From contig NW_027460335.1 in NCBI RefSeq assembly GCF_050947875.1, forward strand, positions 9,439,928 through 9,503,927: DNA of 64,000 nucleotides, written 5' to 3'. Numbering within the stretch: the first letter of the stretch is position 1; each line of letters starts with the position of its first letter. The notes beneath the pieces were generated by a model that made no database searches, was not told the DNA's origin, and saw nothing but the letters and a program-made list of their open reading frames with translations. Shown one piece after another: positions 19,037-30,687 of the stretch. Both the position numbers and the translations under genes were made by a program. This stretch comes from Dermacentor variabilis. Taxonomy: Eukaryota; Arthropoda; Arachnida; Ixodida; Ixodidae.

Positions 19037-19913
19037 TCATGACGCGCCTCGAGCAGGATGGGTTGTCGTGAACGACTTTATAGTTGACGTCGCTAAGGCG
19101 TCGTAGAACCTTGTACGGCCCGAAGTATCGGTGCAGAAGATTCTCCGCGAGTCCTCGGCGGCGTACTGGAGCTCAAACCCAGATTCTCTGGCCGGGCTGG
19201 TAGACGACACATCGATGGTGTTGATTGTAAAGTCGGGCATCACGGTCTTGCTGGCTGGCTATACGAACGCGCGCGAGCTGTCCTGCTTCTTCGGAGCGCT
19301 CTTTAAAATCTGCGGCGTCAGTCTCGGAACATAGTCAATGCATAGCATCCAGCATTGTAGTTACTTCTCGACCGTGGAGGAGATTGAATGGCGTCATTCT
19401 TGTTGTTTCTTGGCGAGCCATATTATAAGCAAACGTTACATAGGGTAATATTTGGTCCCAGTTCTTGTGTTCGACATCGACACACATGCACAGCATGTCT
19501 GCGAGAGTCTTGTTGAGGCGCTCTGTAAGTCCATTGCTTTGCGGATGATAGGCTGTCGTCCTTCTGTGCGCCGTACCACTGAGGGTGAGTACAGTTCGCA
19601 AAAGTTCAGCTGTGAACGCAGTTCTCCTGTCGGTTACAATGACCGCTGGAGCACCGTGCCTCAGGACGACGTTTGCAATGAAGAACTGTGCGGCCTCGGC
19701 TGCTGTACTGCTAGGAAGTGCCTTGGTTTCAGCATATCGCGTGAGGTAATCTATCGCAACTATGATCCATTTATTTCCGGCAGAAGATATTGGGAATGGG
19801 CCCAAAAGGTCCATCCTAATTTGTGCAAACAGTGCTTCCGGTACTGGAACGGGATGTAATAATCGGGCAGGTTTCGTAGGTGGCATTTTTCGTCGCCGAC
19901 AGTCAAGGCACGT
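19037..19913 (-). pseudogene. gypsy integrase core and C-terminal region
   Basis: Frame 19886-19335 reads MDLLGPFPIS, WIIVAIDYLTRYAETKALP (first catalytic Asp in DYLTRY), VIVTDRRTAFTA (second Asp), and HPQSNGLTERLNKTLADML (catalytic Glu), the DDE core of gypsy integrases. It stops at a TGA near 19332. Eroded C-terminal sequence, including a GPY/F-like region with LRRY-type residues, follows to about 19037 in shifted frames. It is in frame with the upstream RT across a TGA at about 19911 (HYV-stop-TCLDC, inside the HHCC zinc module). The enzyme would insert element DNA; here it cannot be made as one protein. Confidence 0.9.
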
Positions 19914-21473
19914 TCAAACGTAGTGTTTCACATGTGCTGCGAGCCGTGGCCAGTAATACTTCTCTTTGATCCGTGCTAATGTTCTTGTGTAGCCTAAGTG
20001 ACCTGAGCTAGCTTCGTCGTGACAGGCCTGCAAAATTTCATTCCGGAGAGGTTTAGGGACGACTAGCAGATATCTCTTCCATGTTGAAGAGAAGTTCCTC
20101 CTAAAAAGAACACTGTTGCGTAGGCAGAATGATGACACGTGCCTTGAGAACAATCTGGATTTGTTTGTGGTGCGGCCTTCTAAGAAATCAATAAGTGACG
20201 CGAGCTCCTGGTCCTCTTGCTGTTGTTGAGAGATGGTGGCCGCATGAATAACTCCCAAAAAACCTGCCGATTCGTCATACTCTCCGGCTGACGACTCGAT
20301 CGGCGGTCTGGAAAGGCAGTCAGCGTCTAAATGCTGCCTTCCCGATTTATAGACCACTGTAATGTCGTACTCTTGAAGCCGCAGTGTCCACCGTGCCAAA
20401 GGTGCAGATGGATCTTTCATGTTGGTCAACCAACAAATAGAATGGTGGTCACTTATAACTTGAAATGGGCTGCCGTATATGTACGGGCGGAACTTGGTAA
20501 CTGCCTATACTACAGCCAAGCATTCCTTCTCGGTGGTGGAGTAATTCGACTCGGCACGTGAGAATGTTCTACTCGTGTAAGCGATGACTCGCTCAGCGCC
20601 GTCTTGCCGTTGAAGAAGGACGGAACCTAGACCTACGTTGCTGGCATCGGTGTGGATCATTGTCGGCGCATCCACGTCAAAGTGGGCAAGAAGAGGCGGA
20701 GTTTGTAGGCGGTGCCGCAACTTGTTAAATGCCGCTTCCTGCTCCTCGCCCCACACAAACGTGACATCTTCTCTGGTTAAGCAGGTGAGCGGTGAGGCGA
20801 TGCGTGCAAAACCCGCAATAAATCGCCGGTAATATGCGCATAGGCTCAGGAAGCGTCTGACTGCCTTTTTGTCTCTAGGCCTTGAAAACTTTGAGACGGC
20901 TGCGATTTTCTCAGGATCAGGTGTGACACCTGTGTGACTTACTACGTGGCCCAAAAACTGTAGTTCTTCATAGGTAAAGTAGCACTTTTCAGGTTTTAAT
21001 GTAAGCCCAGCGGACCGTATGGCTTGAAGAACCGACCATAGCCGTCTGAGATGCTCATCAAATGTGGCAGAATAAACAATGACGTCGTCTAGGTAGACTA
21101 AGCAAGTCTTCCACTTAAGGTCTGAGAGAACAGCATCCATTAGTCATTGGAACGTGGCTGGGGCGGAACACAAACCAAAAGGGAGAACTTTGAATTCATA
21201 GAGCCCATCAGGCGTTACAAAAGCCGTCTTTTCGCGATCCCGCTCATCGACCTCTATTTGCCAGTATCCACTTTTTAAGTCCGCCGATGAGAAGTACCGT
21301 GCAAGCCGTAGCCTGTCGAGGGAATCGTCGATGCGTGCTAAGGGATACAAATCTTTTTTTTGTAACCCGATTGAGCTTGCGATAATCGATACAAAACCGC
21401 AGGGTACCATCCTTCTTCTTAACGAGCACCACGGGCGATGCCCAAGGGCTTTTTGACGGCTAGATGACGTCAT
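19914..21473 (-). pseudogene. gypsy reverse transcriptase and RNase H
   Basis: Motifs in order on the minus strand: [20 protein letters not shown] (near 21430), then after a frame change in an A/T run near 21355, [16 protein letters not shown] (motif A), EFKVLPFGLCSAPATFQ, an in-frame TGA at 21141-21143 where the family has Arg, CLVYLDDVIVYS (catalytic YLDD), [41 protein letters not shown] (RNase H, first Asp), [12 protein letters not shown] and a TAG near 20502 in place of Trp. After that HHSICWLTNMKDPSAPLARW, SGRQHLDADCLSRPP and the integrase zinc module CHDEASSGHLG follow. Frames 21140, 20429 and 19886 are all in phase, so most of pol is one frame broken by nonsense mutations. Confidence 0.92.
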
Positions 21474-22029
21474 AATCTAGCATTTTCTTGACTTGATGCT
21501 GTATTGCTTCCCGCTATTTCGCAGCCACGCGATACGGATGCTGTGGGATGGGTATTGCTGCTTCCTCCGTAATGTTGCAGTGTTTCGTCAGTGGAGTTTG
21601 ACGTACTCGGGAGGTTGTAGAGAAGCAGTCCTTAAAATCGTCAAGCAGTTCCCTGAGACTTTGTTTCTGTTGCGGCGCTAAACCTGGGTCAACTTCGACG
21701 ACGGGTGCATATGGCATCGTATCGGTGGTCGATTCCTCTTTTACAGCAAAGCAGTGTTGAACGTGGTCAATTTCATGAAAGTTCGCCACAGCGGTGCCTT
21801 TACTGATGTGCCGGCGTTCATTGGTAAAATTTGTCAGAAGTGCCTCTGTGCGACCACCGATTAGGCTAACGATACCGCGAGCGATGGCAGTAACTTGATG
21901 GAACAGAAGTGCAGTTAGTTGTTCGGCTACACCGTGCTTGTTAAATTGTTCTCCGCAACTGACAGACAACAAGGCTGCATGATAGCGGTGGTATGCAGAC
22001 GTCGTCGTCGGCGACACGTAACGATGTAA

Positions 22030-22410
22030 GTTGGTGCTCTTCGTCTTGGCTCGTGTCTGTACTAGTTGACAAGGTTATCTCGCTGTCCCGTATGTTAACC
22101 ACGGCGCCGTACTCCCGCAAGAAGTCCATTGCAAGGATGAGGGATCTGCAGCACTCATTTAAAATAATAAAACTGGCGACATAAGCTGTATTTGTATCTC
22201 TCTATCTATCTGGAGTCGTGCAGTACATTTTTTATAGATGTCTTTATCTGGCCCCCGGCTTTCGAACATAAGGGCCCGTCCATTGCATTTTGACTTTCTT
22301 AAGCCTGCCTGCCAACTGCTCACTCATTATCGACAAGTCTGCGCCAGTATCAACTAAAGCTGTCACGTCGTGCCCATCAATCGTTAAGAGTAGGTCGGCA
22401 CTCACAAATT
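22030..22410 (-). pseudogene. gypsy aspartic protease
   Basis: The minus strand reads LLLTIDGHDVTALVDTGADLS, containing the retropepsin active-site triad DTGA, followed by MSEQLAGRLKKVKM. After an eroded stretch with stops, LILAMDFLREYGAVVNIRDS corresponds to the usual ILG.DFL...GA..D flap-end block. It is out of phase with gag: the gag frame ends at a TGA at 22402 and the protease frame overlaps it, which may be an ancestral frameshift site or a mutation. Confidence 0.8.
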
Positions 22411-23823
22411 TGTCGGCGTTCCGTTTCTCCAGGTTGCTCTGCTCGTTTCTCTGTAACGTTGGGGGACTCTCGGCGGTTCGACGACTTGCAACCTTCCCTC
22501 CGGAGGTCTCACCACGTCGGCGAAACTGCGACGGTTGAGCGAAGAATAATGCAACGGATACGGCGAGCGCGACCGGAGATTAGCTGAGCTGCCTTGTTCC
22601 CGAGTGACAATGTCGTCGAAGCGTAGATGTCTCTCTGGAAACTGTCGCGGTGTGGCAGGTGACATTTCCTGGGTGCCACCCTGGCGATGAGGGCAAAAAC
22701 GATAAATATGCCCTGGTTCGCCACATTGGAAACACTATGGTCGGCGATCAGCGGTGCGCCATACGTCGGTCCTGCGAAGCTGGGGTCGCCTGAAATGCTC
22801 CCTCTGTATCCAACCAGCAATGGGTGGCCGCTGGTGGTACTGCTGTACTGTCCCGGCAGAAAGCGGGCGACGAACAGCGTCTGTGTAGCTGTATGCGCGC
22901 GGCTCGAAGCGTGGCTAGGGACAAGGTTCAGGGAGTTTTTTGCCCTGAACTTGCCGGATTTCTTGGCGGACAACTTCAGCGACCGAAGCAACAGTGAACT
23001 CCTTCGGTGTCGCAGTTTGCTTCGCAATCTCCTCGCGCACAATGCCTCTTATTAGTTCACACAGCAAGGTCTCATCTGTGACTATTAGTACTGCGGCTCC
23101 TGCAGGCGCATCATTAGTCAGGCATTCGTATTGCCGGCAACGCTGCTGCAGCGCCCGCTCCATTGCTGTGGCTTCCTTAATGAACTCTTCTACTGTTGTA
23201 GGCGGGTTTCGCACAACACCAGCGAATAGCTGTTCTTTGACGCCGCGCATGAGGTGGCTGAGCTTTTTCGAATCAGGCATGTTGGGATCCGCGCGGCGAA
23301 ACAAACGAGACATGTCCTCGGCAAACATCGAAACACTTTCGTTGGGCTTCTGAATGCGCAACTCGAGAAGGCGTTGTGCATTATCTTGGCGATCAGTGCT
23401 TTCGAAGGTGTCAAGTAGCCGACGGCAAAATTCATCCCACGTTGTCAAATGTGCCTTGCGGTTTTGGAAGCACTTTCTTGCGCTACCTTCAAGAGCGAAG
23501 TACACATTGGAAAGCTTCTGGTCCGGACGCCACTGATTGACCTTAGCTACGCGTTCGTACTGGTCCAGCCAGTCTTCGGCGTCTTCATACGTGTCACCGT
23601 GGAAGCTAGTGGGGACTAGATTGTTTTGAATGGTCACCTGTGTTGGACTTGCGAGCGCCATTTCCTGAGTCGGTGAGGTCGCTGGCAAAGTTCCTTGGAA
23701 GATGCCGAATTCCGGGAATAGACCTTGCAGGCGGCGGCTTGCGCGGTGCACAGGTGTCTCGACGCGTGGATGATGTCTTGAAGAGCTGGACGCAGGGCTA
23801 CTCGCAGGAGTCATCCCTATCAT
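22402..23823 (-). pseudogene. gypsy gag with CCHC zinc knuckle
   Basis: From the ATG at 23823 the frame codes a retrotransposon Gag: FHGDTYEDAEDWLDQYERVA, WRPDQKLSNVYFALEGSARK, TWDEFCRRLLDTF, LRIQKPNESVSMFAEDMSRL, and VKEQLFAGVVRNPPTTVEEF are capsid-like helices conserved among gypsy Gags. A TAG interrupts it at 22915, and another precedes CFQCGEPGHIYRFC (about 22690-22732), a standard CCHC RNA-binding knuckle. The frame continues in phase to 22402. The first 302 codons are uninterrupted and could still yield a truncated Gag without the knuckle. Confidence 0.9.
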
Positions 23824-23837
23824 TAGGTGATCATGCG

Positions 23838-23857
23838 ATACCCAGCACCTCTACCAG
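23838..23857 (-). other. gypsy primer-binding-site candidate
   Basis: On the minus strand, one base inside the 5' LTR end (GTGACA), the sequence is TGGTAGAGGTGCTGGGTA. TGG at this spot is expected, as it pairs with the CCA end of a tRNA. I could not identify the tRNA from memory. Confidence 0.6.
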
Positions 23858-24013
23858 TGTCACGCCTCACTGGAGACAAGAGCGGAGAGCGGTATTTATT
23901 CGAGAGAGTTAGGGCAAGCGCTCAGTCCAGACTTGTTTTCTAGCGCGTCGCTTGCAGAGACGAGGTTGTCGTCTTTATCGTCAGCGTGGTTGCGCACATA
24001 TGGTGTCGCGGCA
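23858..24013 (-). repeat. gypsy 5' LTR (156 bp)
   Basis: It matches 18747-18904 with about eleven substitutions and a 2-bp indel. It starts TGTCACGCCT and ends GTGTCGCGGCA (plus strand). The ATAT duplication follows immediately at 24014. Confidence 0.9.
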
Positions 24014-24439
24014 ATATGTTGAAACAAGCATTCACCGTCTTCGAAGTAAGCACCTTAATGTGGTCTTCTAAGGACGTGTGCTGGCATTGTTTTATTTATG
24101 TTAAAAATGCGGTTCAGGGCATTTACATAAATATTATTAAAGAATTAGGAAGCACGTTGTAGTGTGGGACGGCGAAATAATTTGGACTGTAACGTTCTTT
24201 AACGTGCAGCCAATAAAGGCCGCCGCAAAGGCGTTTGTGTATTTCAAAAAAATGTAGGGATGTTATACTACAAAAAATTCATACACCTTCCCTATTGATA
24301 AATCTTGTATGTACGTGTGATATGTGGATCTTATATGCGAGATTATTGGATAGGTGTCTTGTATCTTACGTGTAAATGGGGGATATGAAAAGCTGCAACT
24401 CTACTACTGTACTCATTTGTTTATATGAGGGAATAAAAC

Positions 24440-24920
24440 CGATATTACTTACCTCTTGCGCCCTTTCTATCCTCATCATGTACACCATAAAGAGTAGTGG
24501 GCATAAAGGACACCTCTGACCCACTCCCTTGTTGGTGTCAACTTACTCGTCGCTCCTCATCTCTTCCTACTCAACGTATTTTTCGAGTTAATCTCTCCAA
24601 AAAGCTCTATACAATCATCGCCTAAACTTTCCCCTTCCAATATATCCGATTAAATGTTGCGGTCTACGTTACCATACGCTCCTGTAAAGTCTAAAAAAAA
24701 GCATCACATATAACGGTCTCTTTTCCACTCTGGATATTTCAATACACAGAGCAAGGACGAATAATACGAAAATGCCATAATAAGCGGCCTATGCTTGCAG
24801 CTTTAATTTGTTTGCCTGCATTGCTCACCTGTATATTAGCGATGTAATGGAATGGTAATACTGATGTAGTGATATATTGATTGAATTCCATCTTTCTGCC
24901 CCTTACACTTATAAATTAAT
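24440..24920 (-). pseudogene. LINE reverse transcriptase fragment (third LINE type)
   Basis: On the minus strand FLDFTGAYGNVDRNI (RT motif A, usually LDFTKAYDNVDRE) is followed by DILEGESLGDDCIELF and then, in another frame, TNKGVGQRCPLCPLLFMVYM (motif B, usually GVRQGCPLSPLLF). These motifs differ from those of the CR1-like and I-like elements in this window, so this is a separate LINE family, possibly RTE-related. Both ends are truncated and stops interrupt the frame. Confidence 0.75.
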
Positions 24921-27049
24921 TTCTATCTACATTGCCGCCAACTGGTTGGCATTCGTCTATCTTTTAAAGCTTTTCTACTGTTTTCAACAGGAGAGTAACA
25001 GTACCACTTGCATATTTGTGAGGCTGTTGTGGCCTGCGTGCTACCTAGAATATTAGTCACGCTTCGTGGCTTGTTGCATCCGACTACGTATACGTGCCGT
25101 GAGTCAAAAAGAACCATCGAATCATCTGTATTGTACGATATAGGGTAGCGTAGAAATTTTATGCCGTAGTTTTATTTTGAGTAACTTCTGCTGTATGCAG
25201 GAAGCAAAAGCATGACCTTCGAGATCCCTTTATGCTATCCTGAGGAAGCCGTCGGTGGAGCGTGAATTGAACAATTTCTTGGGTATCGGTTAGCTCTATC
25301 GAAGACCCTCCATGACGTTTTGCGGTCCTCATTATGCTACCTGCACCGTCACTTTGTTTTATATAATGTTTATGCTGTGGTCAACATTAACTGTAGCTTC
25401 AAGAATTGTTTACGTGGTATCGGAGTACACTTGTGCAGCGTGTGATATTTCCGTGGGCTTTGTAACTGTTTGGGTGGGAAAGCATGAAATCTGCGAAAGT
25501 TTATCGCTCGTGTGGCGCGTGGCTCAAGTTACACCTGTCTCGCCCGCATTCGCTTTCGTGTCGGTTTGTTGAATGTGCGCTCATTGCGCTCCTGTCGTTC
25601 GTGCTTTCTATGTTTATCTTGCGCCTCACGAAGATTCCTCAGATAAAACATGTATCTGCAGCGTGAATATCTCCTATGTGGTGTGTGCCAGAAATGTGCG
25701 GTGCTGTAAGATGTGTCTGCAGCTGAGAGCTGCATCGCATTCCAGCGAATAGACGTGACCGCTTACGTGCAGTTTTCTTTATCATCATGAGGTTTACGCA
25801 AACGTCATGAGGTTTACGCAGCAGTGTGAGTTATAAGGTTTCGACATGAATTCAGGAGTATTATATGTTGTGCCGTGTATAGTTACTTTGTACACGTATC
25901 TATATGAATACACAAAATCTGATTCCTCCATCGCCTATGGTTTTTGGACATGATGCAAATAAATAATTTCAGCCTGCGTCTGAAAGAACGCGATTTGACA
26001 CAAATTTTGCTAGTTTGGTAATTTGACTTTTATTTGCTAACAAATTATTGTGCATGCCGGATGTTTTTATGGATTTGTCTGGACAATCGTACAGGTCATG
26101 ACATCAGCAGCCATCTGCTCTCTAGAAAGTAAGCTCCTAAATGCCACTACTGCTAAACTGATAGATTTAATTAGTGAACATGTTTGTGCATTTTTGAGTT
26201 ACACATTTGCCAAGCCATTGTAGGCACAGCGATTGTGCTTAGTAATTAGCAGCCCATTCTTCCCTTCACCTGGCACAATGATTATCTGGCTCCGAAATAA
26301 TGTTTAGTTTAATATACCATAAGTAAAAGGGAGTATTATGAAGCACAAGTGTTAGGTACCAGCACCGGTTTTCAGCATATTACGCAAAATTGATTTTATG
26401 AGAGCTAGAACCACAAACTTTAATTCATCATAATCACTTTGTTTCATGCCTTCTACAAAGCATAGGAATAGAACGCATTCAGTAGTCATTACACTTGCAT
26501 ATTTTGAAAATACTTGCTTTCGAATGCTTCGTCTTTGCGAACTACGTGCAAGAGGGACACCACGATTTAGCAAGCACAAACACCGAGCTGTTCGTCCGCC
26601 ATTATTAAACTACTTTCCATGGGAGTTCTGCTCGTGCAAAGGAAAACAATAACTAATGAAGATACGGTTATTGTCATAAAAGTATTACAGTAGAAAATTG
26701 AAGCGGGTAATTTTTATTTTAAATCGACACAGTGTGGAAATATATACATATATGCATATACACAATGTATCATCATTTTATCAGGCAGCTTAGTGTCATG
26801 TATACTATAATTTGGTAAGTAAATGAGTAACTTCATGGTTATTAAAACATTTACGTTAATGTATCGGATGTCATGTTTCAGCTCATGCTTTCTCTCCTAA
26901 CTTGCAAGCATGGCTGTCTTGCAATGGTTTTCATTGTAATTGTTACCATCTTTGAAATCGTTAGCTTTTCACGCTCTCTTCGTTTCGCCAGATTGAACTA
27001 TTGAAGTTTTTCCATGCTCTGGGGCAGTATAACGTAAAATTATTCCAAT
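24921..27049. other. unassigned AT-rich DNA
   Basis: No gene or element recognised. A 17-bp direct duplication (CATGAGGTTTACGCA-like) lies at 25787-25822. A stretch near 26735-26765 is ATATAC-rich. The small open frames show no motif. Confidence 0.4.
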
Positions 27050-28070
27050 GAGTTTTTATTCCAATTTCCTGACGTCAAATTTGCGTAATCGCCGACGTAA
27101 GCATCGGGCGGTCACCCACAGGGCTGTCTGAACAAACCAATCAAATGCTTCCCTCGTTCATAGGAGGTCACTTTAGTTTGCTTGAAAAACGAATAACATT
27201 GCCTGCGCTGAGCGGCTTGTCTTATCTGATTGGCTCACAAGAGGCGAGGAGTATCCTCAAATGGAGAGGGAGTCGATGGGGCCAAGCCACTGCACTGAAT
27301 GTTGATAACCAGATGAAGAGGGTCTTGCCGCCGTCTGCGATTGGGCCACTTTCCCTTACTTAGCTTGCGGTGGCTTGTCGACAATCGCGGCGGCCTGCAA
27401 CGGAAGCTGAAGAATTACGCTAAAACGGATCCTCAGCAAAGAAGAGTTGGCAGAACGAGGTCGTAAATGTGTCGAATGTTCTCGAAAACGTTACGCGGCC
27501 ACTCAAAAAGTTTTATTACACGAAAATAAACCAACGCTGTCCGACAGGGGCGAGTAGCCAGTGCCGGAGCGATCGGCGGCAGCCGTCTTTTATTCCTTTC
27601 AGAACGGGGCAGCCTGTGGCTATTGAAAAGAAAATTCAGTTTTTTTTTCGGCATATTAATGCACCTTTAAGGTGTATGCATCACTTTGACGCGGTAAGTT
27701 TTTGCAGTTTTGTGATGTCGAGTGAGAGGCAGGTGAAGGGGGTGCAGCCCAAAAACTTTTGACCAATAGCCGGGAGCTAATGGCAGAAAGGCATCGAATC
27801 AGAAATAACATTTTTTTGTTTTGTTCGTTCAAATTACGCGTAATCAATGTGTACACGTCATATCAGATGGGGAGCTATCGCGGTTTTCGTGACGTCGCGT
27901 CACTGGCAGGTGAAGTGCGGGTCGTCCAAAAAAGTTTTTGACCAATCGGGGTGGGCTGATTGCAGAATTGTAATCGAAAAGCTTGGGATGGTTTTACGTT
28001 ATAGCGCCCCTGATTACCACTCCACAAATTCCTTTACTCAACAGCGTCATCACAACCGCTAGGCCGATAT
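27050..28070. repeat. dispersed non-coding repeat with an internal duplication
   Basis: The segment is more GC-rich than its surroundings. A block at 27718-27808 (GGCAGGTGAAGGGGGTGCAG, then CTTTTGACCAAT) recurs at 27894-27980 (GGCAGGTGAAGTGCGGGTCG, then GTTTTTGACCAAT), about 176 bp apart, so it carries a diverged tandem duplication. Open frames in it are short and unlike known proteins. I infer a transposable element without coding capacity. Confidence 0.5.
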
Positions 28071-28514
28071 CCACCTTACACCATCCTGACTGAATATGTC
28101 TCTTTCCAAAAACTAGTGCAGACTAAGAATAATTCAACAATACAATTTTGGAATTATTTATTGAAGAGAAACTTGTTTCTCATAAGATCTTACTGTGATC
28201 ATAAGATCTTCCTGTCACCAGTAAGCTTACTGTAGGGCTTAAGGAACAGCTTTGGCTGTTTAAATATTTGGCAAATAAAACACACGTATACAAGTTATCC
28301 TACAGATTTAATTGCACAATATATGTCGAAAAATTTCTGCCAAGCAGATATGCATTAAAGCTCTTACAAGGCACGGACAAATTTTAACAAAGCTACTTGG
28401 GCCTGTTGGTTGCATGTGATTCCCTTATGGCCAGACATGCCCGCACAGGAGCACAAAGAATGCACCCATGAGTCTTTAATTAAGGAACGAAGAATAGATA
28501 TCAGGCCCATTTAG

Positions 28515-28765
28515 TTCTATACATGGTAAATATGGTTCTATACGTAGCACGTATTGTTCCGTACGAGGCACATCTAAATGAAAATGGGGCGCGTATGCTT
28601 CCATACGAGGCACATATTGAACGGATACGTGGCAGGTATGTACGGTTGCGTGGAACGTATGAATGGATATGTGGCTCGTAAGAATGAATACGTGGCTGCT
28701 AAAAATGTGTACGTGGCTCATAAAATGCATGCGTAGCACCTATGAATGTATACGTGGCACGTATA
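28515..28765. repeat. 21-bp minisatellite, twelve units
   Basis: Twelve units of 21 bp (one of 20) with the consensus core ATACGTGGCACGTAT, which is itself an imperfect dyad (ATACGT...ACGTAT). Units are quite diverged. Three-fold period keeps a frame open on the minus strand, but the resulting His/Val-rich protein is repeat-derived and unlikely to be a gene. Confidence 0.88.
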
Positions 28766-29911
28766 ACATTATACTAGGTTTTTCGTTAGGGTTACTGTAG
28801 TGATTATGGTTAAATCATGTATCCCTGATTAGTCCTAATTATGCTGAGGTAATCCTAGTCATGATTAAATAATTTTGGCTTTTCCTATTCAGTTTATTAC
28901 TATACAGCATATTTGATCTAAATAATATCCAATACCCTTAATTATTCTTGAGCGCCCCTAAATATTTTAACAGTTACTTTTACTCCTGATTGCCTTAAAC
29001 AATTTGGCTTAAGGTATGTCACAACCTTTCAGAAAAAAAAATTCGATTTTAGTCACAATGCTGGTATTGCATATTCATATTGTAAAGCCTGTGTAGTTGA
29101 AACCTTTAAGATGATTGAATTACGAACAAAATTAGAACATTGCTTATGGTATATCAAGTTTGCCAAATTATTAGTGTTGCGCCAATCGTCGTAACTATGA
29201 AATGGTACGTAAGAACCAAATGCCACTTGGCAGGTACGTAATACGAACAATAAATTTTGCGGCCAACGACTATCATTGCTATATCTTGGAGTGAAAGCCC
29301 GCTATCATCAAAAGACTGGAATATACAACTTGTGGCATATTTCTTTTTCTGAAACACTTGCACGTAGTACGGAAAGTTATAGCTCAGTTTTGGTCGTTCT
29401 CCTTCATTGCACACCTTCATGTGTAAAGAAACGGTTCGAAAATTTTATGCAAACAATATTACAAGAAGGTTGCCACTGTTCGTGTAAGTATAATATCTAA
29501 TAAAAACTTTTGAAAAATAGCGCTTTTAACATACGTAAATGTCTAGGTAGTGTTAGCTCTCTAGCGAAATTGTTTAACCGATTCGAAAACGGCGAGTATC
29601 CAAAAATGCTTCTAGAAGCTTTTATCAGGTACTAAAACAAACAAACACTGCATAATATTAAAAGCAAGCGATATCTCTGAAGATATCACCCATGTTTTGA
29701 AATAAAGAAGTTCGGTTTCAGATGCGAGCAGGAAGGATTTGAAAAACGTTCATTATTTTTCAACTACTTAAGATGGAAACTTCATTCTTTTCTTGCAAAT
29801 TATTCTAGAATAACCAGGGAGCTCAGTACAGCAAATGGCACAAAACAGACATTTTTTTTCAGAAAAACGATTTTGAAGGTTATGACATACCTTAAATTTA
29901 TTTCGATCAGC
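28766..29911. other. unassigned AT-rich DNA
   Basis: No recognisable feature. Homopolymer A runs occur at about 29032-29042 and T runs at about 29850-29860. Confidence 0.4.
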
Positions 29912-30155
29912 ACCCACCGTGGTTGCCCAGTGGCTACGGTGTTGGGCTGCTGACCACGAGGTCGCGGGATCAAATCCCTGCCACGGCGGCCGTATTTCGA
30001 TGGGGGCGAAATGCGAGGACACCCGTGGTGCTTAGATCTAGGTGCACATTAAAGAACCCCAGGCGGTCAAAATTTCCGGAGTGCCCCACTACGGCGTACC
30101 TCATAATCCGAAAATGGTTGTGGCATGTAAAACCCCATAATTTAAATTTTGATTA
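29912..30155 (+). mobile_element. tRNA-derived SINE (Ruka-like)
   Basis: It starts CCACCGTGGTTGCCCAGTGG, with a box B-like GGTCGCGGGATCAAATCC, the shared body GATGGGGGCGAAATGC and AAAATTTCCGGAGTGCC, and ends GGCATGTAAAACCCCATAAT with an AT tail. Same family as 12496-12734, opposite orientation. Confidence 0.92.
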
Positions 30156-30687
30156 GCCTCACTATTCATATTTACCCTCAATTATTCGTCAATGCAATTA
30201 TGCTATTTCATCATAATTATTATTTAGATGGCTTCCTTACCCTCACTTATTCTTAAGGACATTTATTTAGGTTTAGGTCATCTTAAGTACCATTAGGTAC
30301 TCATGAATCGACATATTAATTTCATGTTATACAATCGAAATTAGAACGTATACATTTTGGGCACCATAATTGTGCTTGTTTGTGACAATTATTTAAACCT
30401 CAGTTGCTCTTAATTACGCTTAATAATATGACCTATATATCTTTATTATCCTCATAGCTTAGATATTCATAATTACGTTATTTAGTACTTAATTATTCTG
30501 GATTAGGCCTGCTTACCCATTATTAATCTCAAGGAGTCTTGCTTAGGATTCACTAGGTTCATCTTACCTATTCTTTATGGTAACCTATTAACTTTAATTA
30601 CTCCTAATACCATTTAATTGGCATTAAATGAATTCATAACCATAATTATTCCGGAGTACTGCACATAGTTACAAGCCAACTCATATG
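30156..30687. other. unassigned AT-rich DNA
   Basis: Very AT-rich, with repeated TTAATTA/TAATTAT words. No gene. Confidence 0.4.

Larger units (their letters stand above)
18747..24013 (-). mobile_element. Ty3/gypsy LTR retrotransposon, nearly complete but inactivated
   Basis: LTRs at both ends (TG...CA), a candidate primer site, polypurine tract, gag with zinc knuckle, protease, RT, RNase H and integrase are all present in the usual gypsy order on the minus strand. The flanks share the 4-bp target duplication ATAT (18743-18746 and 24014-24017). The two LTRs differ at roughly 7% of sites by eye plus a 2-bp indel, so the insertion is old. Several in-frame stops and at least two frameshifts disable it. 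No envelope-like frame is present between integrase and the 3' LTR. Confidence 0.93.

Noticed and set aside
25312..25666. Overlapping short plus frames with hydrophobic runs
   Set aside because: No start context, splice sites or family resemblance; hydrophobic runs alone are weak evidence.
28476..28739. His-rich 87-residue minus frame
   Set aside because: Translation of the 21-bp minisatellite.
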